DNA of 64,000 nucleotides from Streptomyces sp. R44 (GCF_041053105.1 NZ_CP163444.1:4402001-4466000); one strand, 5' to 3'. Shown: positions 9,287 to 18,378, counted from the stretch's first letter. Program-made: numbers and translations. Notes: generated from the letters alone by a model not told the origin.

Positions 9287-12200
9287 ATGTTTCACGTGAA
9301 ACCGATCGATCCGCGCCTGCTCCGGTATGCCAGGGCCACCCGTGTCTTCCTGCTCGCGGTGGTCGCTCTCGGCCTCGTCGGAGCGGCGCTGGTCATCGCC
9401 CAGGCGATGCTCATCGCCGAGATCGTGGTGGGGGCCTTCCAGAAGGCCCTGTCGGTTTCCGAACTGACCACGCCCCTGCTGCTGCTCGCCGGAGTGGCGG
9501 TGGCGCGGGGGCTGGTCTCCTGGCTGACCGAGCTCGCCGCCCACCGGGCGAGCGCGGCGGTCAAGTCCGAACTCCGCGGCCGGCTCCTCGGCCGCGCGGC
9601 CGCGCTCGGGCCGGGCTGGCTCAGCGGCCAGAAGGCCGGTTCGCTGATCGCCCTCGCCACGCGGGGCGTGGACGCCCTCGACGACTACTTCGCCCGCTAT
9701 CTGCCGCAGCTGGGGCTCGCGGTGGTCGTGCCGGTGGCGGTGCTGGCCCGGATCGTCACCGAGGACTGGGTCTCGGCGGCGATCATCGTCGTCACGCTGC
9801 CGCTCATCCCGGTCTTCATGGTCCTCATCGGCTGGTACACCCAGGCCCGGATGGACCGGCAGTGGAAGCTGCTCTCGCGGCTCTCCGGTCACTTCCTGGA
9901 CGTGGTGGCCGGCCTTCCCACGCTCAAGATCTTCGGCCGGGCCAAGGCCCAGGCCGAGTCGATCCGCGCGATCACCTCGGAGTACCGCCGGGCGACCATG
10001 CGCACCCTGCGGATCGCCTTCATCTCCTCGTTCGCCCTGGAGCTGCTCGCGACCCTGTCGGTCGCGCTCGTCGCCGTGACCATCGGCATGCGGCTCGTCC
10101 ACGGTGAGCTCGACCTGTACACCGGGCTCGTCATCCTGATCCTGGCGCCCGAGGCGTACCTTCCGCTGCGGCAGGTGGGGGCGCAGTACCACGCGGCGGC
10201 CGAGGGGCTCGCGGCGGCGGAGGAGATCTTCGACGTCCTGGAGCAGCCGGTACGGGAGGGCGGCACGACCGCGGTGCCGGAGTCCGTACGGCTTCAGCTC
10301 GACGGCGTGACCGTACGCCATGCGGGACGCACCGAGCCCTCGCTCGACGCGGCGACGCTGACGGTCGAGCCCGGCGAGACGGTTGCCTTGGTCGGGCCGA
10401 GCGGCGTCGGGAAGTCGACCCTGCTCGACGTCGTGCTCGGGTTCGCGGTGCCGGAGGAGGGCGGTTCGGTACGGGTCGGGGGCGTCGACCTGGGGACGCT
10501 GGACCTGGAGGAGTGGCGGGCCCGGATCGCCTGGGTGCCGCAGCGGCCGTACCTCTTCGCGGGAACGGTCGCCGAGAACGTACGGCTCGCCCGGCCGGAC
10601 GCCTCCGACGAGGCGGTACGGGACGCCCTGCGGGACGCCGGGGCGGACGGGTTCGTCGCGGGGCTGCCGCAGGGGCTCGACACGGTCCTCGGCGAGGACG
10701 GCGCGGGGCTCTCGGCGGGGCAGCGGCAACGGCTCGCGCTCGCCCGGGCGTTCCTGGCGGACCGCCCGCTGCTGCTGCTCGACGAGCCGACGGCGGCGCT
10801 GGACGGGGCGACGGAGGCGGGGGTGGTGGAGGCGGTGCGGCGGCTTGCCGCGGGGCGCACCGTCTTGTTGGTCGTGCACCGGCCGGCGTTGCTTGCGGTG
10901 GCGGATCGCGTGGTGAGCCTCGGCGGCAACATGCCCGCTCCGTTTCACGTGGAACATTCGCCCTCGACGAGCCCGGTCGTGCAGGCGTCCACCGCCGGCT
11001 TCGTGGAAGAGGAACCCCTCACGAGCCCTGCCGGACAGGCGCCGGTGGCCTCCTCGTCGGTGCTCGCGCGGGTGCGGGGGATGGCCGGGGAGCTCAAGGG
11101 GCGGATGGCGCTCGCGCTGTTGCTCGGGAGTCTGGCGCTCGGGTCGGCCGTGGGGCTCATGGCCGTGTCCGGGTGGCTCATCTCGCGGGCCTCCGAGCAG
11201 CCGCCCGTGCTCTATCTGATGGTCGCCGTCACCGCCACGCGCGCCTTCGGCATCGGCCGGGCCGTCTTCCGGTACGCCGAGCGGCTCGTCTCGCACGACG
11301 CCGTCCTGCGGATGCTCGCCGACCTGCGGGTCTCCGTCTATCGGCGCCTGGAGCGGATCGCCCCGGCCGGACTGCGCCGCACCCGGCGCGGTGACCTCCT
11401 CGCGCGGCTCGTCCAGGACGTCGACGCGCTCCAGGACTACTGGCTGCGCTGGCTGCTCCCGGTGGGCGCCGCGCTCCTCGTGGGTGTCGGTTCCGTCGGG
11501 TTCACCGCCTGGCTGCTGCCCGAGGCCGGGGCCGTCCTCGCCGTCGGCCTGCTCGTCGCCGGCGTCCTCGTGCCGGCGGCCGGCGGGGCCCTCGCCCGCC
11601 GGGCCGAGCGGCGGCTCGCCCCCGCGCGCGGCGCCCTGGCCACGGCCGTGGCCGATCTGCTGCGCGGCTGCGCCGAACTGACCGTGGCCGGTGCGCTCCG
11701 GGACAGGATCGAGCGGGCCCGGGACGCCGACCGCACCCTCACCTCCATCGCCTCCCGGCAGGCCGCCGCCACCGCGCTCGGCGCCGGACTCTCGGCCCTG
11801 GTCTGCGGCCTGACGGTCGCGGCGGCCGCGCTCGTCGGCGTCCAGGCCGTACGGGACGGACGGCTCGAAGGGGTGGCCCTCGCGGTGGTCGTCCTGACGC
11901 CGCTCGCCGCCTTCGAGGCCGTCACCGGGCTCCCGCTCGCCGTCCAGTACCGGCAGCGGATCAAGCGCAGCGCCGAGCGGGTCTTCGAGGTGCTCGACGC
12001 CCCCGTCGCCGTACACGAGCCGGAGACGCCCGCCGCTCCCCCGGCGAGCCCGTTCCCGCTGGAGCTGGCCGGGCTCTCCGCCCGGCACGCCGGGCAGGAG
12101 CGGCCCGCGCTCGACGACTTCGCCCTCACCCTGGAGGCCGGGCGGCGGGTCGCGGTCGTCGGCGCCTCCGGTTCCGGCAAGACCACGCTCGCCCAGGTGC

Positions 12201-12832
12201 TGCTGCGGTTCCTGGACGTGGAGCACGGCATGTACCGGATCGGCGGAGTGCCCGCCTGGGAGCTCGACGGCGACGCGGTCCGCCGCCTCGTCGGCCTCTG
12301 CGCCCAGGACGCCCATCTCTTCGACAGCTCCGTCCGCGAGAACCTGCGGCTCGCCAAGGTCGGAGCGGACGACGAGGAGCTGCGCGAGGCGCTGCGCCGG
12401 GCCCGGCTGCTCGACTGGGTCGAGGGGCTGCCCGCCGGACTCGACACCCTCGTGGGCGAGCACGGTTCGCAGCTCTCCGGCGGTCAGCGGCAGCGCCTCG
12501 CGCTCGCCCGCGCCCTCCTCGCCGACTTCCCGGTCCTCGTCCTCGACGAACCCGCCGAGCACCTGGACCTGGCCACCGCCGACGCGCTCACCGACGACCT
12601 GCTCCGGGCCACCGAGGGCCGCACCACCGTCCTCATCACCCACCGGCTGCACGGTCTCGACGCCGTCGACGAGGTGGTGGTCCTCGACGAGGGCCTGACC
12701 GTGCAGCGCGGCCCGTACGCCGAACTCGCGGCGGTGGACGGCCCGCTGCGGCGGATGCTGGAGCAGGAGCGGGCGACCGATCTGCTCGCCACGACAGACG
12801 GCGGTGGACGGCCGACTTTTCTCGCCAAATAG
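9287..12832 (+). CDS. cydCD: Thiol reductant ABC exporter CydDC, fused single chain
   Basis: This 1181-residue protein joins the two half-transporters that are separate in E. coli. CydDC exports glutathione or cysteine (low-molecular-weight thiols) and is needed for assembly of cytochrome bd. The first half (about 1-550) has six membrane helices and an ATPase with Walker A GPSGVGKST, signature LSAGQRQRLALARAF and Walker B LLLLDEPTAALD. After a Pro-rich linker, the second half repeats this with GASGSGKTT, LSGGQRQRLALARAL and VLVLDEPAEHLD. In the second ATPase the usual T-A-A-L-D is changed to A-E-H-L-D. The ATG overlaps a parS-like palindrome, and a second one codes for part of the linker. Confidence 0.96.
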   Translation: MFHVKPIDPRLLRYARATRVFLLAVVALGLVGAALVIAQAMLIAEIVVGAFQKALSVSELTTPLLLLAGVAVARGLVSWLTELAAHRASAAVKSELRGRLLGRAAALGPGWLSGQKAGSLIALATRGVDALDDYFARYLPQLGLAVVVPVAVLARIVTEDWVSAAIIVVTLPLIPVFMVLIGWYTQARMDRQWKLLSRLSGHFLDVVAGLPTLKIFGRAKAQAESIRAITSEYRRATMRTLRIAFISSFALELLATLSVALVAVTIGMRLVHGELDLYTGLVILILAPEAYLPLRQVGAQYHAAAEGLAAAEEIFDVLEQPVREGGTTAVPESVRLQLDGVTVRHAGRTEPSLDAATLTVEPGETVALVGPSGVGKSTLLDVVLGFAVPEEGGSVRVGGVDLGTLDLEEWRARIAWVPQRPYLFAGTVAENVRLARPDASDEAVRDALRDAGADGFVAGLPQGLDTVLGEDGAGLSAGQRQRLALARAFLADRPLLLLDEPTAALDGATEAGVVEAVRRLAAGRTVLLVVHRPALLAVADRVVSLGGNMPAPFHVEHSPSTSPVVQASTAGFVEEEPLTSPAGQAPVASSSVLARVRGMAGELKGRMALALLLGSLALGSAVGLMAVSGWLISRASEQPPVLYLMVAVTATRAFGIGRAVFRYAERLVSHDAVLRMLADLRVSVYRRLERIAPAGLRRTRRGDLLARLVQDVDALQDYWLRWLLPVGAALLVGVGSVGFTAWLLPEAGAVLAVGLLVAGVLVPAAGGALARRAERRLAPARGALATAVADLLRGCAELTVAGALRDRIERARDADRTLTSIASRQAAATALGAGLSALVCGLTVAAAALVGVQAVRDGRLEGVALAVVVLTPLAAFEAVTGLPLAVQYRQRIKRSAERVFEVLDAPVAVHEPETPAAPPASPFPLELAGLSARHAGQERPALDDFALTLEAGRRVAVVGASGSGKTTLAQVLLRFLDVEHGMYRIGGVPAWELDGDAVRRLVGLCAQDAHLFDSSVRENLRLAKVGADDEELREALRRARLLDWVEGLPAGLDTLVGEHGSQLSGGQRQRLALARALLADFPVLVLDEPAEHLDLATADALTDDLLRATEGRTTVLITHRLHGLDAVDEVVVLDEGLTVQRGPYAELAAVDGPLRRMLEQERATDLLATTDGGGRPTFLAK
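9288..9303. other. parS-like ParB-binding site over the cydCD start codon
   Basis: TGTTTCACGTGAAACC matches the bacterial parS consensus TGTTTCACGTGAAACA at 15 of 16 positions, with the inner 14-mer perfect. It overlaps the ATG and encodes MFHVK. Confidence 0.9.
10941..10956. other. parS-like site inside the cydCD linker
   Basis: CGTTTCACGTGGAACA matches the parS consensus at 14 of 16 positions. It lies in the low-constraint linker between the two transporter halves, encoding PFHVEH. Confidence 0.75.
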
Positions 12833-12852
12833 GACTTACTAGGCTCAAGGCC

Positions 12853-14565
12853 ATGACCGCCGCCGCGTCCGAGTCCTCGGACCCCCTGGAAGCCGCCACT
12901 CAGGCCACCCGCAGCCTCCAGGGGCTGTCCACGGAGCTCACGGCCCGCGTGCCGCAGCTCCTGGAGGCCATGCGCTCGGTCGGCACCGGGCTCGAACTCC
13001 ACTCCACCCTCGACCGGATCTGCGAGACCGCCGCCGAACTCGCCGACGCCCGCTACGCCGCGATCGGCGTCGTCGACGACGAGGGCGACGGCCTCTCCGA
13101 CTTCGTCACCTTCGGGGTCGGCGAGGACGTGGCCCGCCGGATCGGCCGACGCCCCGACGGCCACGCGGGCCTGCTCGGCGCGCTGATCCGCGACCCGCAG
13201 ACCATCCGCCTCGCCGATCTGTCCACCGATCCGCGCGCGGCGGGCTTCCCGCCCGGGCACCCGCCGATGCGGACCTTCCTCGGCGTCCCCATCCGGGTCC
13301 AGGGCGAGATCTTCGGCAACCTCTACCTCGCCGAGAAGCGCGGCGGGGGCGAGTTCAACGACTACGACGTGCACATGGTCCGGGTCCTCGCCACCGAGGC
13401 CGGCATCGCGATCGGCAACGCCCGGCTGTACGAGGCGGCCCGGCAGCGCGAACGCTGGATCGACGGCTCGGTCGCCGTCACCACCGCGCTGCTCTCCGGC
13501 GGCGACGCCGACGACGCCCTCACGGTCGTCGCCGAGCAGGCCCGCCGGCTCGCCGAGGCGGACGCCGGGATCGTGCTGCTGCCCGCCGAGGAGGGCGGCC
13601 TGGAGATCGTCGCCGTCTCCTCGCCCCGGCCCACGAAGTCGCTGGGCGTGGTGATCCCGCCCGAGAGCGCCGTGGTGAAGGAGCTCCTGGAGGGAGAGGC
13701 GGTCTTCGTGACGGACGCCTCGACCGACCCGCGCATGATCAGCCGGCTGACGGCCTCGTACGGACCGAGCATGATGCTGCCGCTCCAGAGCGGCGGACGG
13801 GTCCTCGGCGCGCTCGCGACGCCCCGGGTGCGGGGCGCCCGGCAGTTCACGGAGGCGGAGCGGACGCTCGCCACCCAGTTCGCCTCGCAGGCCGCCCTCG
13901 CCCTGATGATGGCCGACGCCCAGCGCGACCGGGAGCGCCTCGCCGTCTACGAGGACCGCGACCGGATCGCCCGCGACCTGCACGACCTGGTGATCCAGCG
14001 GCTCTTCGCCACCGGGATGATGCTGGAGAGCGCCCAGCGGAAGTCGATCGTGCCCGCCGTGCGCGAGGGCGTGGGCAAGGCCGTGGACGAGCTCGACGTG
14101 ACGATCCAGGAGATCCGTACGGCGATCTTCGCGCTCCAGCAGGGGCCCGCCGAGGCGCCTTCGGGGCTGCGCACCCGTGTCCTGCGGGAGATCAACATGG
14201 CGGCCGTGCCGCTCGGCTTCAAGCCCGCGCACCGCTTCCTCGGCGCGATCGACGCGGCGGTCGGCGAACTCACCGGCAAGAACCTCATCGCCGCCCTGCG
14301 CGAGGCGCTCTCCAACGCGTTCCGGCACGCGGCGGCGAGCCGGATCGAGGTGGTCGTCGACGCCGGAGTGACGCTGCCGGACGGCGCCGCCGGGGTGCGT
14401 CTCTCGGTCGCCGACGACGGCATCGGCCTCCCGGAGGGCGGGCGGCGCAGCGGCCTGCGCAATCTCGCCCGCCGGGCCGAGTCGCTGGGCGGCGCGAGCT
14501 GGTGCGGCCCGGGCCTGGGCGAGGACGGGGGCGGGACGACGGTGGTGTGGGAGGCCCCGCTCTGA
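12853..14565 (+). CDS. DosS/DevS-like sensor histidine kinase with two GAF domains
   Basis: This is a 570-residue kinase without membrane segments. GAF-A spans about 45-195, GAF-B about 205-355, and a HisKA_3 dimerisation domain follows with RDRIARDLHDLVIQRLF (phospho-acceptor His377). A HATPase_c domain ends the protein, with N box EALSNAFRHA and G1 VADDGIGLP. The GAF-A stretch GFPPGHPPMRTFLGVPIRV contains His136. This segment closely resembles the part of mycobacterial DosS/DevS that holds the haem-ligating histidine, so oxygen, NO or redox sensing is a reasonable inference. It starts 20 bases after cydCD. No response regulator is adjacent, so the partner is elsewhere. Confidence 0.9.
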   Translation: MTAAASESSDPLEAATQATRSLQGLSTELTARVPQLLEAMRSVGTGLELHSTLDRICETAAELADARYAAIGVVDDEGDGLSDFVTFGVGEDVARRIGRRPDGHAGLLGALIRDPQTIRLADLSTDPRAAGFPPGHPPMRTFLGVPIRVQGEIFGNLYLAEKRGGGEFNDYDVHMVRVLATEAGIAIGNARLYEAARQRERWIDGSVAVTTALLSGGDADDALTVVAEQARRLAEADAGIVLLPAEEGGLEIVAVSSPRPTKSLGVVIPPESAVVKELLEGEAVFVTDASTDPRMISRLTASYGPSMMLPLQSGGRVLGALATPRVRGARQFTEAERTLATQFASQAALALMMADAQRDRERLAVYEDRDRIARDLHDLVIQRLFATGMMLESAQRKSIVPAVREGVGKAVDELDVTIQEIRTAIFALQQGPAEAPSGLRTRVLREINMAAVPLGFKPAHRFLGAIDAAVGELTGKNLIAALREALSNAFRHAAASRIEVVVDAGVTLPDGAAGVRLSVADDGIGLPEGGRRSGLRNLARRAESLGGASWCGPGLGEDGGGTTVVWEAPL

Positions 14566-14569
14566 CGGG

Positions 14570-15433
14570 TCAGACCTGCTGCGCCAGGGCCTCGGCGACG
14601 AGTTGCTCGATGACGACGGCCACCCCGTCGTCGTTGTTGCCGACGGTCCGGCCCGAGGCGGCGGTGATGACGTCGGGGTGGGCGTTGCCCATCGCGTAGG
14701 AGCGGCCGGCCCAGCTCAGCATCTCGATGTCGTTCGGCATGTCGCCGAAGGCGACGACCTCCTCGGCCGCGATGCCGCGCTCGGCGCAGCACAGGGCGAG
14801 GGTGGAGGCCTTGGAGACGCCGAGCGCGCTGATCTCGATGAGGGCGGTCGGGCTGGACCGGGTGAAGGCGGCCCGGTCGCCCGCGGCCTCCCGCGCGATC
14901 GCGAGGAACACGTCGGGGTCGAGCTCGGGGTGCTGGGCGAGCAGCTTGAGCACCGGCGCGGCCGAGCCGGGCTTCTCCTCGAAGAGGAGCTTCTCGGCGG
15001 TGGCGACGGTGGCGCCGGGGTCGAGGAAGAAGGGCGGGTACTCCGGCTCGTAGTGGATGCCGGTGGTGAGCTCGACGGCGAAGGACGTCCCCGGGGCGGC
15101 GGCGCGCAGCGCGCTGACGACGTCGAGCGCGACCGGCCGCTCCAGCGGGCGGACCTCCAGGAAGGTGCCTCCGGAGTGCAGGTCGACGACGGCGGCGCCG
15201 TTGGCGCAGATGGCCATGCCGTGCCCGTGGACGTGGTCGCTGACGACGTCCATCCAGCGGGCGGGGCGGCCGGTGACGAAGAAGACCTCGATCCCGGCCT
15301 GCTCGGCCGCCGCGAGGGCGGCGACCGTGCGCTCGGAGACGGACTTGTCGTCACGCAGCAGGGTGCCGTCGAGGTCGGTGGCGATCAGCCGGGCCGCCGG
15401 GGCGGAAGGGCGCGGGGAACGGGGAGAGGTCAC
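14570..15433 (-). CDS. Cof-type HAD-superfamily phosphatase
   Basis: This 287-residue cytoplasmic phosphatase belongs to HAD subclass IIB. The nucleophile motif is [11 protein letters not shown] (about residues 15-25), motif II is FFVTGR, and the metal-binding motif is [11 protein letters not shown] followed by GNAHPDV. Such enzymes dephosphorylate sugar phosphates, nucleotides or flavin and PLP precursors; specificity is not readable. GTG 15433 is the nearest start upstream of the catalytic motif. The gene converges on the histidine kinase with 4 bases between stops. A second member of the family lies at 32853-33659. Confidence 0.88.
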   Translation of the reverse strand: MTSPRSPRPSAPAARLIATDLDGTLLRDDKSVSERTVAALAAAEQAGIEVFFVTGRPARWMDVVSDHVHGHGMAICANGAAVVDLHSGGTFLEVRPLERPVALDVVSALRAAAPGTSFAVELTTGIHYEPEYPPFFLDPGATVATAEKLLFEEKPGSAAPVLKLLAQHPELDPDVFLAIAREAAGDRAAFTRSSPTALIEISALGVSKASTLALCCAERGIAAEEVVAFGDMPNDIEMLSWAGRSYAMGNAHPDVITAASGRTVGNNDDGVAVVIEQLVAEALAQQV

Positions 15434-15525
15434 CGTCCCATTCTTCCGCACCGAACGCACGGGCGTGCGAGGAGCTGCACATATGAGCCCGGGTTCTTGG
15501 GTCGAGGCCCTCTCCGGCGGTGTTC

Positions 15526-16176
15526 TCAGTACGCGACCTCCACGACGGCCCGGTGGGTGCGGCGGTCGTCGACGTGGGTGAGCAGGTAGTGCGCGAGATC
15601 GGCGCGGGAGAGGGACTTCGGCCGCTCCAGAGGGGCGTTCTCGGCGGTCCGGTAGGTGCCGGTCAGCGGGCCGTCGGTCAGCATCGGGGGCCGGACCACC
15701 GTCCACGCGGTGCCGTCCGCGGCCGGGGAGCGTACGAAGCCCTCCATCCGGGCCATGTCGGCGTAGCCGTGGCGGTAGAGCCGCTGGATCACGTACCGGG
15801 TGACGAGCCGCTGCGGCAGCGGCACGTCCGATGTGACCTCCAGGCCGGCGGACGAGAGGCAGAGCAGCCGGCCGACGCCGGAGGCGCGCATGGCCTCGAC
15901 GATGTTCCGCGTGCCCTCCGAGTAGACGGTCGTGGGGTGCCTGCGGTCGGTGCTGCCGAGGCAGGAGAGGACGGCGTCGTGGCCGGTGACGGCCTGCCGC
16001 CAGGACCCGGGGGCGAGGACGTCGCCGGGCAGGACGGTCAGCCGCGCTCCCGGGTCCGTGACCGGGACCCGGGCGGGGTCGCGGGCGACGGCGGTGACCT
16101 GGTGGCCGGCGGTGAGGGCCTGGGTCAGGAGCTGGGCGCCCGTACCGCCGGTGACGCCGAAGAGCATCAGTTTCAT
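15526..16176 (-). CDS. NAD(P)-binding Rossmann protein (NmrA/SDR-a type)
   Basis: This 216-residue protein begins with a dinucleotide-binding fold (MKLMLFGVTGGTGAQLL, glycine motif GxTGGTG) and has LPGDVLAP, AVLSCLG and LCLSSAG as expected for atypical short-chain dehydrogenases of the BVR-B/NmrA group. These act as flavin or biliverdin reductases or as NADP sensors. ATG 16174-16176 overlaps the TGA of the preceding SGNH hydrolase gene (ATGA), so it is the last gene of a three-gene operon. Confidence 0.85.
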   Translation of the reverse strand: MKLMLFGVTGGTGAQLLTQALTAGHQVTAVARDPARVPVTDPGARLTVLPGDVLAPGSWRQAVTGHDAVLSCLGSTDRRHPTTVYSEGTRNIVEAMRASGVGRLLCLSSAGLEVTSDVPLPQRLVTRYVIQRLYRHGYADMARMEGFVRSPAADGTAWTVVRPPMLTDGPLTGTYRTAENAPLERPKSLSRADLAHYLLTHVDDRRTHRAVVEVAY

Positions 16177-16991
16177 GAGGCGCGTTCCTCGGTCAGTGCG
16201 TGGACGAGGGCGACGGTGACGGCGCGCTGGCCGTCGAGCGTGAGGTGGATCCCGTCGTCCAGGTGCAGTCCGGCCGTGGCGTGCCGGGTGTCGACCGTGC
16301 GTTCCGGCTGCCCGAGGAGGAAGTCGGCGACGCCGTCGACGTCCTCGCTCGTCCAGCCGATCCCGGCGCGGCGGAAGTGCGGGTAGGCGTCGGCCCGTTC
16401 CTGGTCGACGGAGCTCGGGGTGAGCCAGATCCAGCGGTCCGGGTCGGAGAGTCCGCCGCGGCCGGCGAGTTCCCGCAGGGCGAGGAGGTTGCGCTCGGTC
16501 TCCGCCGCGCTGACCAGCCGGGTGCCGGCCGTCCGCGCGCCGCGGCCCAGCCGCTGGGCGTCGTTCGCGCCGAGCATGCACAGGATCCAGTCGGGGCGCA
16601 GGAAGGCGAGTGGGGGGAGCTGGGCGAGGGCCTGGGTGGTGGTGGAGCCGGAGACGGCGAGGTTGACGAGTTCGACGCCGTCCGGGAGGAGGTGGCGCAG
16701 GATCGAGAACCAGGACAGCCGGTCGGCGGTCGTGCTCTCGCCGAGGGCCACGATCCGCTGCCCCGGCCGGAAGGGGAGCCGGCCGGCCCGCTCGGCGAAG
16801 GCGGGGTCCTTGAGCAGTTCGACCGCGGTGTCCCGGGTCCGGTCGTCGAAGTCCCGCAGTAGCGTCCGGTACGCCTCGGGGTCGAGGCCGAAGAGGCCCG
16901 CGAGGCGCGTGTCGGGCAGCTCCCCCAAGTAGCGGAGGGTCTTCTCGGGCTGCTGGAAGCGCACGAGCTTGTCCGTGAGGTTCTCGGTCAT
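16173..16991 (-). CDS. SGNH/GDSL-family hydrolase
   Basis: This 272-residue predicted esterase has no signal peptide. Block I appears as VALGESTTADRLSW (nucleophile Ser in GEST), the oxyanion Gly in VNLAVSGSTT, the Asn of block III in MLGANDAQ, and the DxxH pair in DDGIHLTLDGQRA. The first 75 residues form an extra helical region. Its ATG lies 1 base after the stop of the upstream membrane-protein gene and its stop overlaps the next start, so expression is coupled. The natural substrate is unknown. Confidence 0.85.
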   Translation of the reverse strand: MTENLTDKLVRFQQPEKTLRYLGELPDTRLAGLFGLDPEAYRTLLRDFDDRTRDTAVELLKDPAFAERAGRLPFRPGQRIVALGESTTADRLSWFSILRHLLPDGVELVNLAVSGSTTTQALAQLPPLAFLRPDWILCMLGANDAQRLGRGARTAGTRLVSAAETERNLLALRELAGRGGLSDPDRWIWLTPSSVDQERADAYPHFRRAGIGWTSEDVDGVADFLLGQPERTVDTRHATAGLHLDDGIHLTLDGQRAVTVALVHALTEERAS

Positions 16992-16992
16992 G

Positions 16993-17730
16993 TCAGAGCT
17001 CCTTGTTCGTGCGGGTGCGGCGGCGGGGCAGCAGGAAGCCGGCGGCGATCAGCCAGCCCAGGCAGGTGAAGCGGGCCAGCGGCAGCAGCAGGGCGGCGCC
17101 GTCGAGGAGCAGGGTCAGGGTGGCGAGCTCGGCGATCGCCGCGAGGACCAGGCCGGTCACGGCGAGGGCGCGGGGCAGCAGCCCGGCGAGGAGTCCGGGG
17201 ACGGCGATCCCGGCCACGAGCAGGCCCAGCGTCACCACGTGGCCCGGGCCGCCGGTGGCGAAGGCCAGGTACTGGAGGGCCCGGACGAGCGACGGGAGGT
17301 CGAGTACCTCCGTACGGGACAGGGTCCAGTTCACCAGACCGCAGCAGGCCAGGAATCCGGCGGCGAGGAGGCCGCCGGCCAGGGCGATGGTCGCGCCGGG
17401 GGCGCGGACGCCGAGGCGGTGCAGCCGGGCCGAGACCGTGGCGGCGTAGACGGCGAGGGGGATCGAGGCCGCGAACTGGAGGGCGCCCATGATCCGGACG
17501 GCGCCGGAGTGGGCGCGGAAGTACGCCACGATCTCGCCGGTCTCGCCGAAGGGCGAGGGGAAGGTGTCGCCGTCGGCGAGCACGGTGCCGAGGACGAGCC
17601 CGGCCAGGAACAGGCCGGTGAAGACGACGGCGAGCACGCCGGGCGGTGGTCCTCCCTGGGCTTCCCGGCGTCCTCGGGGGGCCTCGGTCGGGCGGGTCGG
17701 CCGGGGGTCGGTCCAGCTCTCTGCAGACAC
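16993..17730 (-). CDS. Multi-spanning membrane protein (DUF4386-like)
   Basis: This is a 245-residue integral membrane protein with a Pro/Arg-rich start and about six hydrophobic helices; it ends in a basic tail (RRRTRTNKEL). The topology resembles DUF4386 proteins, but I see no decisive motif. The frame is open to GTG 17763, but that start would collide with the divergent MarR-type gene's control region, so I prefer GTG 17728-17730. It is the first gene of the operon with the SGNH hydrolase and Rossmann protein, and is probably controlled by the divergent regulator. Confidence 0.75.
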   Translation of the reverse strand: MSAESWTDPRPTRPTEAPRGRREAQGGPPPGVLAVVFTGLFLAGLVLGTVLADGDTFPSPFGETGEIVAYFRAHSGAVRIMGALQFAASIPLAVYAATVSARLHRLGVRAPGATIALAGGLLAAGFLACCGLVNWTLSRTEVLDLPSLVRALQYLAFATGGPGHVVTLGLLVAGIAVPGLLAGLLPRALAVTGLVLAAIAELATLTLLLDGAALLLPLARFTCLGWLIAAGFLLPRRRTRTNKEL

Positions 17731-17760
17731 GGGCCTATCCGTTCTCTCAGGAGAATAGTT

Positions 17761-17783
17761 CACAATGGAGAATCATTCTTGTG
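17761..17783. promoter_or_regulatory. Nested inverted repeats in the divergent MarR/membrane-protein promoter
   Basis: CACAA-N13-TTGTG (17761-17783) encloses the palindrome AGAAT-C-ATTCT (17769-17779). The position between divergent starts fits an autoregulatory MarR operator controlling both sides. Confidence 0.45.
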
Positions 17784-18314
17784 GCGTACGATAACCCCGT
17801 GAGCAGTGACCGGCAACCAGTGGAAGATCCCGGAGCGGCGGCGGTCCCGCCCCCGCGCGGCGGAGCGTTCCTGCTCGCCCAGCTCGGGGCGCACGCGGCG
17901 GGACGCTTCGGAGAGCGCGTCGGCGAGCTCGGCCTCGCCCCGCCGGACGTCGGCCTGCTGCGGATGATCGCCACGGAGCCGGGGCGGAGTCAGCGCTCGC
18001 TCGCCGCCGACCTCGGCGTCGTCCCGAGCCGGGTCGTCGCGCTCATCGACAACCTGGAGAAGAAGGGGTTCGTCGAACGGCGCCGCAGCGCCGAGGACCG
18101 TCGCCACCACGAGCTGTACGTCTCCGAGGACGGGCGCCGCGCACTCGGACGCGTCCGCGAGGTCGCCGCGCTGCACGAGGACGACCTGTTCGCGGCGCTC
18201 GACGAGGAGGACCGGGTGCGGCTGACGGCGCTCCTCGGGCGGATCGCCGAACAGCAGGGCCTCACCCCGGGCGTCCATCCGGGCTACCGGAACCTGCAGA
18301 AGCGCCCGGGCTGA
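17781..18314 (+). CDS. MarR-family transcriptional regulator
   Basis: This 177-residue winged-helix repressor has LGLAPPDVGLLRMIATEPGR followed by the recognition region SLAADLGVVPSRVVALIDNL and the wing VERRRSAEDRRHHELYVSEDG, all typical of MarR. GTG 17781 has GGAG 10 bases upstream; GTG 17799 is an alternative giving 171 residues. It is divergent from the membrane protein/hydrolase/Rossmann operon, which is its most likely target. Family members usually respond to small phenolic or lipophilic ligands or to oxidants. Its stop codon lies in a repeat unit that recurs downstream. Confidence 0.88.
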   Translation: MAYDNPVSSDRQPVEDPGAAAVPPPRGGAFLLAQLGAHAAGRFGERVGELGLAPPDVGLLRMIATEPGRSQRSLAADLGVVPSRVVALIDNLEKKGFVERRRSAEDRRHHELYVSEDGRRALGRVREVAALHEDDLFAALDEEDRVRLTALLGRIAEQQGLTPGVHPGYRNLQKRPG

Positions 18315-18378
18315 GCGAGCGGCAGGGCTGAGCGAGCGCGAGCGCCTCGGCCGAGCGAGGGTCGGGGCTGAGCGAGCG
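18308..18378. repeat. Interspersed 14-bp repeat starting at the MarR-gene stop codon
   Basis: GGGCTGAGCGAGCG occurs at 18308-18321 (containing the stop TGA), 18325-18338 and 18365-18378. A degenerate copy lies at 18348-18361. Confidence 0.8.

Noticed and set aside
9245..12652. 1135-codon open frame on the minus strand opposite cydCD
   Set aside because: It is the antisense of a clear fused ABC transporter. Its translation is low-complexity Arg/Gly/Glu with no domains, as expected from high-GC codon bias.
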